Positions 1 to 14,360 are shown, numbered from the stretch's first letter. The stretch: DNA of 64,000 nt from Apostichopus japonicus (GCF_037975245.1 NC_092573.1:19691265-19755264), one strand, 5' to 3'. Numbers and translations are program-made. Notes: generated by a model from the sequence alone, not told the origin.

Positions 1-285
1 ATAGTAGATACTACATGAAATTTAAAATATTACATATATATGACTTAAAATTGTGTAGCAATAAAGCTAGGGTATTGCACAACATTCATCAGAAAATTTG
101 GTTTTCCGGCTAACAATTTTGCAGGTAGACAAATCGAAAATATGTTAACAGCCAAACTTTTCATCATGTATTGACCTTTCTCGCTTATATGCCAGTCGAT
201 TCATATGCTAGTATACAATAATATTGTACTGTAATATTTAAAAAAATAACGATATAATATCATTGTACCATATAATATTATACGC

Positions 286-444
286 GATAATGTTATTTTG
301 GATGTTTTATTTTATATCATTATGTAGTTTAATTGTATGATACAATGTGCAACGGGTAATACTTTTGGCAACAATATTATTGTGGATGTTATATATTATA
401 TCATTATGATACAATATTATTGTATGATATTATGTGAATCGGGT
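286..444. repeat. AT-rich diverged tandem repeat, two ~75-bp units
   Basis: Two related units (about 286-357 and 369-444) share GGATGTT, TATATCATTATG, ATTGTATGAT and end in CGGGT. Similar ATAATATT words extend back to about 215. Nothing else is seen in 1-285. Confidence 0.6.
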
Positions 445-449
445 GCATA

Positions 450-781
450 TATGCGAAAGTTCGGCTTTTACGCGCAGGCGCAGTAACCAGCCTAGCAGCC
501 TAGTCTCAAACACTATCCGTTTGACGGCGCGGCTAACCGTAATGGCTATATCGTGATCGACCTACAACATAGTTTGCCATATACCACATTGCCATACTAA
601 TACAAAGTACTGTATTAACGCAGTATACATTCAATTGGTCTTATTGTAGCCCACATTGAAACCTTTGGAATAGGATAAAAATAATTGTAAAAGGATATAT
701 GCTAGTAACGTTCCACATTACGAAGGATTAATTATGTCTACGAAGTGACACTTGATAAAAGAAGCACATCGTCTCTAATTT
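450..781 (+). promoter_or_regulatory. candidate CpG-rich promoter and non-coding first exon of DENND4
   Basis: A local cluster of CpGs contains CGCGCAGGCGCA at 471-482, close to the NRF1 palindrome. A consensus splice donor T|GTAAGT lies at 781/782. Exon 1 coding begins with a splice acceptor at 27367, so an upstream 5' UTR exon must exist. Assigning it here, 27 kb away, is speculative; no TATA box is evident. Confidence 0.25.
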
Positions 782-1136
782 GTAAGTTATACTAGCATTT
801 TTTAATTTGTACATTATTTTTAGTCAACTTAGGTCTGGCCTAGGCTAACTAACAAGTAACAGTTACAAGGGCCTGTATGTGTCATGCATGATTTCTTAAG
901 TTAAAGGTAACTTACATCACTAAAGTTATTATTTAGATTAACATAGGCTAGTTTTAGTTATCAGTAATGAATTTGTTCGTTCTGTTTAGGCCTACTGTAT
1001 GTTCCATGCATGCTTTCGTATACGTAATTTTACAGCAGTAACGTTATTGTGTTGTTCAACTTAGGCTAGGCCTAGGTCCTAGTTTTAGTTGTACGACTTG
1101 GCCAACTGGCACGGTGAATACAGGTAGGCTATAGCT

Positions 1137-1200
1137 TTCGTTGTTTGGTTTTCGTGACCAGGTTCTTTCCTGGGTGGCATTTCTTAAAAAGTAGTACATG
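1137..1200. repeat. dispersed repeat, copy 1
   Basis: TTGTTTGGTTTTCGTG followed by CCAG, TTCTTTC and TAAAAAGTA is shared with 14419-14485. The family is not recognised. The surrounding 782-1136 shows only TAGGCCTAG-type words. Confidence 0.6.
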
Positions 1201-1261
1201 TATAGCCGAGTCTATATTATAATTGTAAGTGACAACTTCAGATGGTTCAGTCGAATACCTG

Positions 1262-1565
1262 TGCTGTGGACGAGTGGATAAAGGCGGTGGCATTTGAAGC
1301 AATGAGGCTTAGCAATAGGGAGGTTCGAGTTCAATTCCCGGCTGGGTCACATAGTAAGGTGGGTTTTTCATCCAAGAGCAATTTACGGTTTTCCCATCTG
1401 AAATGACTTTCTAAATTGAAAAGATTCAAAATTTGAGTTAAAATGGTGAATTGGTAGCCACCCGATGTGTAAGTTGTAATCCACGAGCCCTTGCGGGTTT
1501 CTCCCATATTTGTGGTCGCTTCAGCGTCGTAAACATTACTGCTGATTATTATTTAAAAAAAAAAG
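1262..1565 (+). repeat. tRNA-derived SINE, class II (Ser/Leu-like) head
   Basis: The head has an A-box-like TGGACGAGTGGATAAAGG and a B-box-like region (AGGTTCGAGTTCAATTCC). The long spacing suggests a tRNA with a variable arm. An unrelated body follows, ending in an A-run at 1553-1564. A related inverted copy lies at 53065-53185. GAATA on both sides is a possible short target duplication. Confidence 0.72.
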
Positions 1566-3420
1566 AATATAGGCTAACTTTGAGATCTGTGTAGGTCGTA
1601 GCCTAACGAAGTATTAAACTCTATCCTCAGTCAGACTGGGTTAGGCAAAAGTTTGGGCAGCCAGACTATAGGCAACATCAATGCTAACAGTCACTTGTTA
1701 AGCTTACTCATTAAGCCTAAGCCCTTGGCGTAACTATGAATACGACTTGCGGTAGTTAGGCCAAGCTCTTACTTTGTAAATCTATTCTTTTATATTAGTA
1801 ACTGTGTGGCCAACATTTGGAGTGCCTGTGGTGCAAAACAACACAAGAAGTTGAACAACTACGCCTAGATGTGTTTTATATCACTTTCATGAATTATTTC
1901 ACTCATTTATAAGAATTCCACAGGAAACTTAAATGCATGTTTCAGTGAAGGGAAATTTCCCATTTCTTAGCGCATTTTCTATTCATCCCATAAGGCTGAT
2001 CAACCTACTGATGAAACCAAGTACTTCTGAAACACAGAGCAAATCAGAAAGATAGAGCTCTGTTACCCTTATTCCTTTGCAGAACATTAATGCTCTTAAC
2101 ATAACGAAATTATTGTATGCCAGTTGTAGGTCTTTATTGAGGCCTAACCTGCAGCATAGATCTATAAGACAGTCATAACTTTTCACCGATTCTGAAGTTT
2201 GCTTTTTCAGATTATTTTGCAAAATTATTTTGTATACGAAAAGTAAAGCATGTGCCTGGGTCTAAAGAAGTTTACAGACTGACGTGGTTGAATGGGTCTT
2301 TATCTTCAAGGTTGATGATCAGGAATATGTTATTCATTGTAGTTATACCTTTGACATGTGACAGGATAATGTGCATTACACTGTTGCATATAAAATGACT
2401 AAGTTGTTATTTAAGTTAGTAATTAATAGAAAGAAACTCAGATGTTGTACTCTGGTAGACTGATTCATTGAACCATTTGCAGTGAGAGTAACCACTTTCA
2501 GTTTAGGCACTGAGAGATTAAGTTTCATGGCTACTGGACTTTTTTAGTGTATAATCGAGTTACATTGTACATCCATCTGAATAGTTTCTAAACATTGTAA
2601 TATAAAAGTGTATTCTCAGAAGGCAAAATCTTCTCTTCCAAATCCTGGCACTTTTTAGCTTTGTAGTTTAATCCTGAATGCCGCATTCTTGGAAGACCTT
2701 AAGTTGTAAATCCAATTGTCCCAACTGTGAATTTGTCACTTTTATAACGTATCCTTTTGCTATGTGAAGTGGGCGTTTGGAGTCATAGGTGGTATTACCA
2801 GGGATTGTCAAAGTGCACTCACAAATTCTTTTAATTCTCAGTATCACTATGCTGTCCATCTGTGCAGAATGATTTAAGGTCCTCTCACGCACATTCTTGG
2901 AATTTTTCCCTTCTGTACTGCTTTTTAAGCAGCTTTTTATTGTATTTTTGTGTACCTTTGCTTTACCTCTTATACGACAGAAGTTGTTAAAGCCGGGGGT
3001 ACTCTACTGTGAAAAAAAACAACCTGTTGTTTCATGGTCTTTGAGAGTTTGGGGTCTCTTTGCAACTGACAGTCTGTACACATAACACATGTACAGGAAT
3101 TTTGCAGTCAACCCATTGAACCCACTGGCCAGTATTTATAATAAAAGTAGGGTTGCAATTGACAGTCGGCTAAAAAACTCTCCTTAATTATTTCACCAAG
3201 TAAAGGTCAATGATCAAGAAATTGTGGAATTTGGTTAAATCTACGATAGTGTCATTCTGACACTTTGTGTAGAGAAAGATTTGTTAAATGTTTTTTTTTG
3301 TTTTACTGTACTTATCCTATTTGAAAGGAACATGCCTAGTCAAACCTAGCTACTGTAGTGGCTTATGCTGTTAGCCTGTTAGGGGACTATTATTATCAAG
3401 CAGTTGCATATTTTTATTTG

Positions 3421-3470
3421 AAGTTTATAGTGTATATGAAGTTGTAAGTTTATAGTGTATATGAAGTTGT
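3421..3470. repeat. perfect 25-bp tandem duplication (2 copies)
   Basis: The 25-bp unit beginning AAGTTTATAGTGTATATGAA occurs at 3421-3445 and again at 3446-3470 without a mismatch, implying a recent duplication. Confidence 0.95.
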
Positions 3471-6400
3471 TCGCATCTTTTATGGTTAAATATTTAATTA
3501 GAATTGATGAGGTGTTGGGGTTGACAGTTGTATGAGGCTCCTCTAGGCATCTGTAAGCACAATAACTCTTCAATATCCTTGACAAAAATGTACTGTAGTA
3601 CATATTACAGTACAAAGTGCACTGACTGACCTACTAAATGTGTTCTTGCTTTTCAACATACTGTATGCAACTTTTCAAAATTGGTTCAATTCACATTTGA
3701 TTCGATCTGTATGTAATTAATTGGTAATTCTTATACTGCACTTAGTGAATGAATACCATGTTCATTGTTGAGTGCCATTATATTTTCTATGTAGTATGTT
3801 CAGGTAATTGTATAAAGTCACTACAGCATATAATTATATACAAAGTTCACAGGTGATGCAAATAGAGATAGGTACAAAGTTTCATTATTGACTGTCTTTC
3901 AGAATCTATACAACCAAAGTATCCAAGTCAGAGAACTGTTCATAGTTAGTGTGGTTTCCTGTGTTATGTCAATATGTTGCAATTATCATATATCTCCCCA
4001 TGCTGTATTTCCAGTTAAACTGTATGTATGTACAGGATGTATGTATGTCCATGGGTGACATAGTACTTCTTTCCACGAAGGGGGGCCGGGGACGATTTAA
4101 TACAACTTGTACGGAAGTAACTGGATTACAATTAGGTGTTCCTCCAATCTTTGCCACTAACACAGTAACAGTAGCTCTCTTAATTAACAAGTGTGTGGTG
4201 ACTTTCAATGAGTAATAAGTACTGTGAAATTGTTATTGAGTCAGGGAACTAGTTGAATATATGGAAGTCCTACTTATTGTCACACAGTGTTTGTAATCCT
4301 ATTGTCCACACTGTTCCAAAACACACGCAGGACTTTGTCAACAATCGTGTCAATGGCAGTATACACCTTAGGGACTGAGTCAATGCGGTTTACGTCCATT
4401 TCTCGTTATTGTTTGTATAATGGGTTGTTTCGTCTACATAGCAGTAAAGATGTGTCATACAATGTGTACTTACAGTACTACTGACCGTACAAAGCTAGTT
4501 CCCTCCTCAATGATCACTAAATATTTAATGCTCTTGACTTTGTTGTCATTCATACAGTTTTGGTACTCTGTCAAATTTTAAATTTGTTTATGTTGTCTCC
4601 ACGTTGAGTACTTGGAACTGAGGCTGGAATTTTTGTTTTATTGCTCAGCAGTTCAGTAACCTTAGAAAAGTCTAAAGCTGCATGGTCTAGAGTGTAGTGG
4701 TGCCATAGTGGTTAACAGAAAAAGTAATGTATTTAAAAACAGAAATAAGGAAAAAAAGTTTGCCCAGGGAAAACAGTAAGAATACAATCACTATAAAGCT
4801 TTGTAGGCCAGACGTAATATTTTGTACTAGATTTACCAAGTAATAAAGTCTCCCATGTTAGGACTTAGCTAAGTCTCTTAATTACAGTAGCTTGAGAAAT
4901 TTTACATGGAAATAATGAAAATAATGGTGGCTAGGTCAGAGTAAGACAAAGTTAACAACCCCAAGTGAATAAAGTGCTGACCAATTTGCTTCATATTGGA
5001 TTATCATAAACTTCCAAAGAGCACAGAATTGACTTTTCAACCCTTCAAGTACAGTTAGCCGCTTACAGATTTTCCATGTACTGTAAACTTGACTTTTCAC
5101 AGTTGATGAAGGTAGGAAACATGTTATTGGAAATCCCCCTACCCAATGTTGCAATCTATAAATTGGTCAATTTCTAATATTATGCACACATGTGTGACAA
5201 TTAATGTATGGCATTGCACAATACTACTTATGGTTAAGTGTTGAGTAAGCATACCTGCATGTTTCATTTTCCAGACAGTGAAAATTAATTGACTTGGAAT
5301 AGTAATGTCGGGTTGCTTTTGCTGCAGTACTGTACAGTACATACCAAAAGACAGTGGGTACTGTACACTTTCCCTGAGCTGATAAATATTGTCCAATTAG
5401 CAATGGTTTAACTTTCCAAAGTATGCTAACAAAACATTTTTCCCATTCATGGGACAGGGGTGGGGGGGGGGGGAGATAAAGGGAAGAGAGCCATTTGCTG
5501 TGGGTAATTGATTACATTTGAGTCTTCTCAACTTTGTCAAAAATACTATATGAATGGATGATGCTTTGAAGAAAAGGACTTGAATTTATATGATTTATTT
5601 AAACTATATGAAAATGAGATATATAAAATTTGTGTTCAATGTTAAGTATTGTTGGATTGGTGAGCACTTTTTTTATTGAGATTGGTATTTAATGTTCATT
5701 ATAGTTTACGTTTTATCCCTTGATTCGGAAAGTTTGGTTGCCATCCAGACTATCGCATACAGTACTACGCCTAGATTGCCTATATGGAAGTTACATTACA
5801 ACAGTACAGCATATGCATAAATTATCTTCATAGTGTGTACAATATTACTGCAGAATATATGGAATATTATCCCAAAAGTGAATATTGTAGTTTTGTTTCC
5901 TGTAGAAGATAATAACCCCGAAAGTGAGAGTCCTTCTTTTATACATAATTGAAAAGTTACAAATGAAGCAGAGTGTGTAATTATTACTAGACTCGGACCG
6001 ACCGTACTTGATTGCAGTTTGGAGCAAGGGTGCCATAAATCTAATATCACCAACAGATGGTGCTACATGGTAAATTTCCCATTACAGTTAGGAGACTCCG
6101 ACTGTGAATATTATTGTACTGTATGTAAGTACTGTGAGTCAGTGTAGTGCAGTAAAGAATTGAAGTACTGCAATCAGTGTGTGATTTATACTGTACTGCA
6201 GTTTTAACCAAACACAATTGCACAATCAGCAGATCACCTGTATGTGTGCGGAATGATGAGTCATTTTCACCTTGAAGGAAACGATGAAGGTTACGGCCGT
6301 GATCTTGAGATATACAGTGAACGAGAAGGGGGATACTTTAGGTAGAGAGAGGGCAAGAGAGGGCATGATGTTTATTTTGTTTAAAATTTAGATAAGTTCC

Positions 6401-8119
6401 TAATATTAGAGAACTTTTATAACCAAGCATACCTTTTCTCATCACATTTCACATATAAGGGAAAAAAAACAAAAAACAGAACCCCCCAGATGTTTTGATA
6501 ACTACTGTAACCGTGTGCAGGAATTTTTGATTCATATGTGCAATCATAATACCATACTGAACAGTAGCACCCAATCAGTACAGTTTGCACTTTTGGCTGT
6601 GGCATGGTTTTGTGGTTTTCATCAAAGAAATAATTCATTCTGTTTTCCCCTGTCTGAACTGGTGTTTTCGAATTGTCAAAATTTTGAAGATTGTAATTAA
6701 ACTTTAGTAATTAGATTGGTGAGATCTGATTTGAGACTACGTGTCATCTGGCTTCCATTCCAGATTTATTGGCAATGAGTACATACAGTGGTGTGAGCTG
6801 CAAAAGACCGATTTCTCCATATATACCGATCATTAAAAAGTGTACGGTGACAAAATTTGATTACAACCGTGACTAGAGTACTTCACCTCCCAATAGACAC
6901 CAGTGTCGTCATATATTTATGCAGAGATTTGAGGTCTGTTCTAATTTTAGACTGAACTTCGTCCATAGTAAAAACACATTATTGATATAGGGTGCACTAC
7001 AATACTATCATGTCGTCACGTACTGCAAACGAGGAAGGATTGGAGAGAGTAAGAATGTCATGGTGTACACGTAACGCTCTATGAGTTCACCCTGATGATT
7101 TAGTGATTTTCAATCCAATGGTAGAAAGTAAATTTGCATGATCGGTTCAAATATCATCTGTTCAAAGTGTTCAAAGACTTAAAATTGCTTCCTTTTATTG
7201 TACGTTATTGCCTACAGGCCTTTACAGGTAACACAGTAAGTGAGGATTTACACTGATATCTTATCGAGAGAAAATGTCTTGCAAAATCACTGGACACAAT
7301 TTATTTTGGACTCTTTTTATGCTGGCATACTTTCATTTTGCTTATCAGCCTGTATGTATATATATACTGTAGTATGAAATCCAGGATAGTTGTATAGAGT
7401 ACAGAGAATAGTTCAGACAGATATTAACATGTATATATCATATCTTTATTTATATCTTTCAAAATGCAAACAAGCTCAAACTTTGTACTGCACCATGTGT
7501 CTTTTCTACACAAATGGTCATCACAACAACTTGCAGTGTGACACTATTACAAGGCGGCTGGCTGTTCAAACATATTTATCATGATAAATAACATAAATTT
7601 GTCACAGAAAGCAAATATCAGTTTTAACATGTTATGTCAGTCATTAAACTTACAGCATAAAGTACACTAGAGTTTTAAAGGGTGTCATATTGTATCCATG
7701 GAGACAAAGATATTTTGCAATAAAAAAAAGGAGATCACAAGTTTCTGAAAATCTTAAGTAGCTCATTTATTTTATTAAAGTGACAAGTGTTAACAGGTTG
7801 TTGAACCTTCTACTGTAGTGTACAAAGTTATCAAGGCACTACATTGTCCAGTTGCCCAGACACAAATTTTCAGATATGCACTCCCTCCTTTATCATCTGG
7901 TAAAATATTTTTGGCTGGGTAAACACTAGCATGTTTATCAAGGTTGTTGACTTGTGACAGATAAATATGTTCATATATTTTCACATGTTGAGGTCGACCT
8001 CTGCTGAGCTATTCCATGGAGGTGTAGTGAATTCCTTGGCTGCTATATGGGTGACTGTAATGAACCATATCACCATAATTACAACATTTTTTCATAGTTT
8101 TTCACAATCATGTACCTTA

Positions 8120-8200
8120 CTCTCCTTCCCTCCTATGTGCCTCCTCTCCTTCCCTCCCCCTCCCCTCCCTAGCTCCCTGCCCTCCCTCCCTCACTCCCAG
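8120..8200. repeat. polypyrimidine (CCT-rich) tract
   Basis: An ~80-bp run almost entirely of C and T, made of irregular CCCTCC units. Low complexity, possibly triplex-forming; no gene signal. Confidence 0.85.
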
Positions 8201-11200
8201 GCACAAAGCTGATGACAAACTTGATGATGGATTCTAGTTCAGTTTATACAGCTCCATTTAGTCAAGTCTAGAGCTCATTATCAATCATCATTTTCTTCTT
8301 TTTTCTCTGATAATGTTGAACTGTGATTCAGTTCTAAATATATTCAAATCAAATTCAATACAGTTGCATGCATTGTGTTCAGTATGACCAAACTGTTATA
8401 CAATGTTGTAATATTGATCTCTCAGCTCATAATCGTCCATGTATCAATTTAATGGGACCCTAGACCATCCAACTATGCCCAAAGTGAGATAATTAGCAAA
8501 GAATTATCAGGCCATAAAGCAGCGAATTGAATCGTTTGATATCAATTTCTATTTTGAAACAAATATACACATTGTGATCAATGGTGTGCAAATATAACCT
8601 TACATGCACAGTTCTCTTTAACTGTTCAGTACAAAGATGTTTTTATCAAGACAGGTGTCAACATTTAAATGATAAAGTTGCCTGTAGATCATAGCCAGAA
8701 TATTGGAGGGTGTAATCAAGTTTCTGTTATAAAAACAGAATAATAATAATAAAAAAATAATAAAAAATAGAAGAAAAAGTGGTTGTTTGAGCTGGCAATA
8801 ATATACGACCAGCCATTTTCAGTGCAAGTCTGAAGTCATTGATGGATATACCACTGAAGCCACCTTATAGTTTAAAAGTCACCTGTCATGCTCCCAAATA
8901 TCAGCTCATTGCTAATAAAGGAGAAATAAGCAATTCTTTAAGACTTTTCCATACAGTTTTGAAAACTGTTGAAATAGGACCAGTCCAAATTAGAATTGCA
9001 AATACAGCATCTCAGTGAGGATTTCTCTTTCCCCAGATGAGCGATAGTACGAGAACTTTCAAGAGGTGCCGGAATGAAAATACTGTAACGATGAACCATT
9101 TCTACTTTCTCATGCTTATATCGAAGGGGAAGGGGAGGGGGGGGGCGTAGATGGGAGTTTTGGTCTTGCTATACACAGTTTGGTTCTTCAAGATGTTTTA
9201 CAACCCAAATGGAATAATTTATCTAGTGTCCCATCACAAACTGCTATGCAAAATGATCATATTGCTTTACAAGTCCTAACATGTGTATACAGCAGCATGT
9301 GTGTTGAATACAAGAACCATAGTATATGAATAATAAGACAAACGACGGAGCCTTGAAATTAAACCGCTACCCAAAATGTTAACACTAACTTAATCACAGC
9401 ACCTGAATGAATGCTGTGCATATGATTATTATTCAATATAGTCAGTACACCTTTCAGGTGGTAAATGTATGCTAATATCAAGGTCTTCTCAGGTGTTTGC
9501 AAATAGTGGATGTGTTGAGTGATAGCATATATAAGGGATGACTTGTTTAGTTTTCAAAAATTATTTAAATAATCGTTTTGAGAGTCTTCCAGGTGTATAG
9601 GGAATGCGGTTAAATCCGTCATCCATTGTAGGCAGTTATGTATACTGTAGTCTGTTGTTGAATCACTTAATACAGAATAGCACCTGACGATGATGCATAA
9701 TTACACGTCTTGTCTTTTCCATGTCTCATTGTTTAAATATAACTTTGGATTTATTATTCAGGGTGAGAGAGGAAATGACTGACAAAACTAATTAGAAAGT
9801 GATCAGGAAAGTATCTTAAGAATCCGATTTTATTTTCTTAATCCTGCTAGTAGGAAGTTGACAGTGCATGCCTCAGGACCTGCTTACGATTACTAAATTG
9901 AATGTTATTTCCCATTAGGTAGTGTATTTAAAGCATACAGCCAATAAGCGTGCACTTCTGAAGCCTATCAGTATGAAGCTCTTGGGGTTAATCTTATTGG
10001 CCCAGTAAATAGCTAAGAGCCTGTTCAACATTTCAACTGGATGTGGGGTTTCCAGCTGATCTTGAAATAGTGTTTAAACATGTTCTAAGTTGGAAGTAGA
10101 ATAATAAATTTTGAACACAAGTACCATTTAACGCTAATGGAGGTTAGTCCGCAAAACAAATCATTGCTATGAACTGTCTTATTCTGTTTACTACATGGTA
10201 AACGAAGAAAATGGACGTGAAAGTTTTCGTCGTGATTAGAATACTTTTTTCCATGAGCATTATAAAGCACAGTGTCATATTGCACTTTAGGTTATTGTGA
10301 CATTCATTCGAGAAACTGCCTTCATATTTAATGTAGACATCAGCGTTTATTTTGGACCTGCAAGTCTTACAAAATTGCTGTGAATCAATCACACATTACC
10401 GTCAATCCCTGATCAAATCGTTAAAATGACTGACTTACATTGAAATTATGAAAAGGGCCAGATAACTGCATAAAATATTCAAATCTTGCAAACTCATTAG
10501 CTTCGCTGTTTAATAATCAATGAATATTCACAATCTAGGTCAGAAAGAGGGTCAGACACAAACGTAACCTTTCCCAAAGTACGAACTCAAGAAGAAGTTA
10601 ATCGGCCACCTGTACATAGGAACTAAAACCTTTGCCAGAGCTTTTTAATGATTGCCATCTGAAAATTTCCTTTCCAATTCACAATCTTTGAATGTCAGAC
10701 TTCCAAGGTTGATCATGGTATCTTTCTTTCCTATGTGGGATGGACAACTTTCCGTCTGTTTGGCATCCAAGCAATCCTGTCTGCGCATAAAGGGTGCTTC
10801 ATACCTATACTGTGATTCTATTCCACATATAGTATGTGCTGTTCTATACTGCAGAGATTGATTACACATGTACCCTTTCTGTGTTTACTAATACTACTTC
10901 AAGGTCTCAAAAGCATTTTGCAATACTTGCATGGGCTGTTTTTTGAAATGCTCATGTACAGTATTATGGAGTAGGCTACTGGAAATTGGGTGGAAATTTA
11001 AAAACGAAAAGGCCGTCGCATAAACCTGTCAGTCATGTTTCTTCCGGCAATTACGCGCTCATTAGTGAATATATTTGCACGAGAAACTGGACGTAGAAGT
11101 ATTTACTGACAGAGTAGTGAATGAATGGCAGAAACTGCCCTGATAGGATAAAATAACAGTGTTTGAGACTTCAGACTCTGAATCCTCCTTTAAGATTGTT

Positions 11201-14200
11201 TGATACATAGTGGATCACTGAAATTGAAGTTTCAATATCCTATCACAAAATTTGCAGTTTCATTGTTTTGTAAAGTTTGAAATGAAATCTGTTCTGTTAT
11301 ATAGTTAGTTTTCATCGCTCTTTATAAAATGAATACTTTGTGTTTTTTCTTAAATGGAGACAGTAGGAAGCTGAAACCATGACATTGCTGCATTGTACAT
11401 CATCATGATCATGAGGATATATTTCACACAAACTATGAAAATCAAACACAGCTGTTTCTCTTTTTATTGAATTATCTCGAGTAAATTACGGAAAGCAGAT
11501 GTAGCCTAATACAGACTTGGGGGCTAGCTTCAAACAAAGCAATGCTAAAAATGGCCTGCATGTACATGTATATATATATATATAGAGCCTAATAAACCAA
11601 ATACAAATCCAGGCAATGTGTAATACAGGCAGCTTACAGTGGCAGGTGTAGATGTTCAATATAAAGCAGGCTGACTTGATTATTTGAAATTGTAATATCG
11701 ACGGCAGTGAAACGGCCCGCTGTTATACATGTGCACACACAGAGAGACATTGCAAATACCATGAACTGTCTGGGAACGCTATTGTGTACATTCCAGCCAT
11801 TCAAACATGGCTGTAGTCTGAGGGATAAACCAAGTTCATCTGTGTGGCCAGCATGTCATTAAGCTTGAAGTCTGACAGCATACAACAGGGATAAATAAAA
11901 AAATTTATACAGCAGAGGTCGAGAAGTAGGAAGAGCCTGAAAGATTGCACTCAGTGGACAGGCCACGAAAAAGACTGGGGTTTTCAAATTTCTAAATTTG
12001 TCACCAATTCCCAAATGCAATTGGGAACTACCTGTATTCTGATGGCTTAAAGCTGCAGTTTGTTTTAGGTTGTAACTTTGTGTCCCTTAGATGAAACGAT
12101 TACAGCATTTGAAAAATAAGTTTAGAGCCAATATATTTATATCCAATAAATACCAATGTTTTCTGACGACTTTGAGTCATCGACAAAGACAGTCGTAAAG
12201 AAAACTATGGATTGTTGGATGGGAAATCATTAAAGCTTAAATGTTAACATAAGTGCCTTTGGTTAAAGACAAAATGAAACACATGTCATAGAGTACTTTA
12301 TCTGGTATCACATTGCAATATGCCATGCCAAAAAAGATTAAAAAATGAGCCCCCCCAAACCACCCCACCCCCAAAAAAGAAGACAAAACGACAATCTGAT
12401 ACGCAAATTCAAAGATATATCTTACAGAAGTGTTTTGTACAGAGAATCTTAGTTAAATTTCAATTTATACCTCCTACAACAAAAAAAGCGGGGAGAAAAA
12501 TGATAGAAAATCAATAAAACTTCCAAAGGGCTGGACAAATTTCCAAGAATATGGGGATCAATGCCTGGCCTATTTTATTGATATTTAATATTTTGCAGTC
12601 ATTCAAAACAGTGTCTGACCAATAACTGAACAATTATGAATGTAAAGAGAGATAGGAGGAGACACAGACAGACAGACATACAGCAATGTTTCACAGGTCT
12701 TTGTTGTTTGCCCTTTAGAATTTTCATAGCACTCTATCTTTGCACACTGACTGTAGACCATCCTTTGTTTGGAGATTCCTAGCACTATGTCTATTTGTTG
12801 TTTGGTTTTGTTTTTAAAGGCCTAATACTTAAAGTAAACTTTACACGTCCTGTACGTCACAACACTTTTAAGGCCAAACTTGGACACTGGAAAGGTCCGA
12901 TTGCTTGGTGTTTTCAAACAGTCTTAATCCATTAGATTTGTAGATTAGACCTTTGTTGTGGTCTACTGATATATATCCAAACAACGTGTCCATCAACCCA
13001 TCCTGGCTTAACACTGAACTAGTTGCCTGATGAAATTCACACTAAAATACAGAAAATTGAAGCCGAAAGTTGCCTTTATGGCCTCCTTCTTGCTTGTTTA
13101 AGTAATGATTATTTCTCTCAGAGGTCAGATTTCCAGCTGCAGCTATCCTCGCAAGGAATGAGCCTATCTTTGTAGACTACTCTCTGTTATAAAATCGTCT
13201 GCATCGCAATTATCGCCGCATCTGTGCTAGTTCCTTGTCCCTCGTTGATGGCATTGCAGTTACAGTGCTGACATGCGAAGTAGTTAAGCTTGAACGGTAT
13301 TGGGGTACGTTTGGGTGATTGAGAGAGATCTATGCAGACAATCAACTAGTCCCATGTGTTGTTCGTCACGAATTCGAACAAATTATCTGTTTATTTGTTT
13401 TGTTACGTTTGAACGATTCGTTTTAGATGGGTAAAAGGAGGTTTGTTAGGTTTGTTACTTAGATAGATCGGTTGTTGAACCATCCTCTTATTCTTCACCT
13501 TGTAATTCTGAAAGGTATACTTTATAACATGTTAGATTGTGCAGCTTTAATACAGTGATAGTGCCTTTACTTTATCTGTCCTTCATGTAACGTAACAGTG
13601 TTGTATTCCGTTTAACTGAAACGTGAACCCTCTTTGAGTCGAGACCTTGCTGGAATGAAATATTCTCTATTGTTATTTCGGAAACCGAAAGTCTTTGATA
13701 CCCAACCTATAAGATTTTTATGCATTTACTCACATTAAAAGAGCCATGTATCATAGCACTTAATTCTCCACTAGATTTGTCTTCATCTGAACGCCATTAA
13801 TATTTCAAACAGGTGCATTGCGATTCCAACACAGGTTGAGAGATTAGGGCCGGGGTGGGGGAGGGCTAGAGGGGAAGAGAGGGGAAGAGAGGGAGAACAA
13901 TGTCAGACCAATGTGTGTGAGAATTGTTTCTGTGACATAGATGATATTTGGTGGGGGGGGGGCCAATTTCCTGCCGGCCTCTTCCCCATCTCTCCCGGTA
14001 TCAGTTGTTCTGGCAGTGCAATTAACCAGTTAATTAATGAAAATAATTTCAGTTATGAAAATAACTATGCTAGGCAGATTAGTACTAACTGTGCTATGAG
14101 AATACTGATGCCCTCAGATCAGTGTTGACAATTAAACATTTTGTAAATGGTAACAAACCTTCTTGAGGTTTTAATCGAGCCTGTTGTGGTACAAAGAGCA

Positions 14201-14274
14201 GCAACTATTAATATTGTTTGGGAAATGCATGCCAAGCGGATGTCTTCAGGATCACTGGAAGAACATTGTGAATT

Positions 14275-14360
14275 CAAGCCTTCTCCGTCTTTTGGCTAAG
14301 ATCATGTGTAGCATTATGTTCCTCTTAGAACTAGGGGAATCATGATACACACCTGCCGAC
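14275..14360 (+). pseudogene. degenerate U2-snRNA-like sequence
   Basis: CTTCTCCGTCTTTTGGCTAA followed by GATCATGTGTAGCAT closely follows the 5' end of U2 snRNA (CUUCUCGGCCUUUUGGCUAA, GAUCAAGUGUAGUAU). The branch-site pairing motif GUAGUA reads GTAGCA, and the following stem-loop and Sm-site regions are only vaguely matched, so it is unlikely to be functional. It could be a U2 pseudogene or the head of a U2-derived SINE. Confidence 0.65.

Larger units (their letters stand above)
1566..14270. other. non-coding stretch, no gene recognised
   Basis: I see no recognisable exon or conserved protein here; all open frames are short and without family features. Contents are a perfect 25-bp duplication at 3421-3470, a G-run at 5459-5474, a C/T-rich tract at 8120-8200, a G-rich run near 9127-9148, TA repeats near 11571 and scattered TACTGTAC palindromes. 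Confidence 0.7.
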
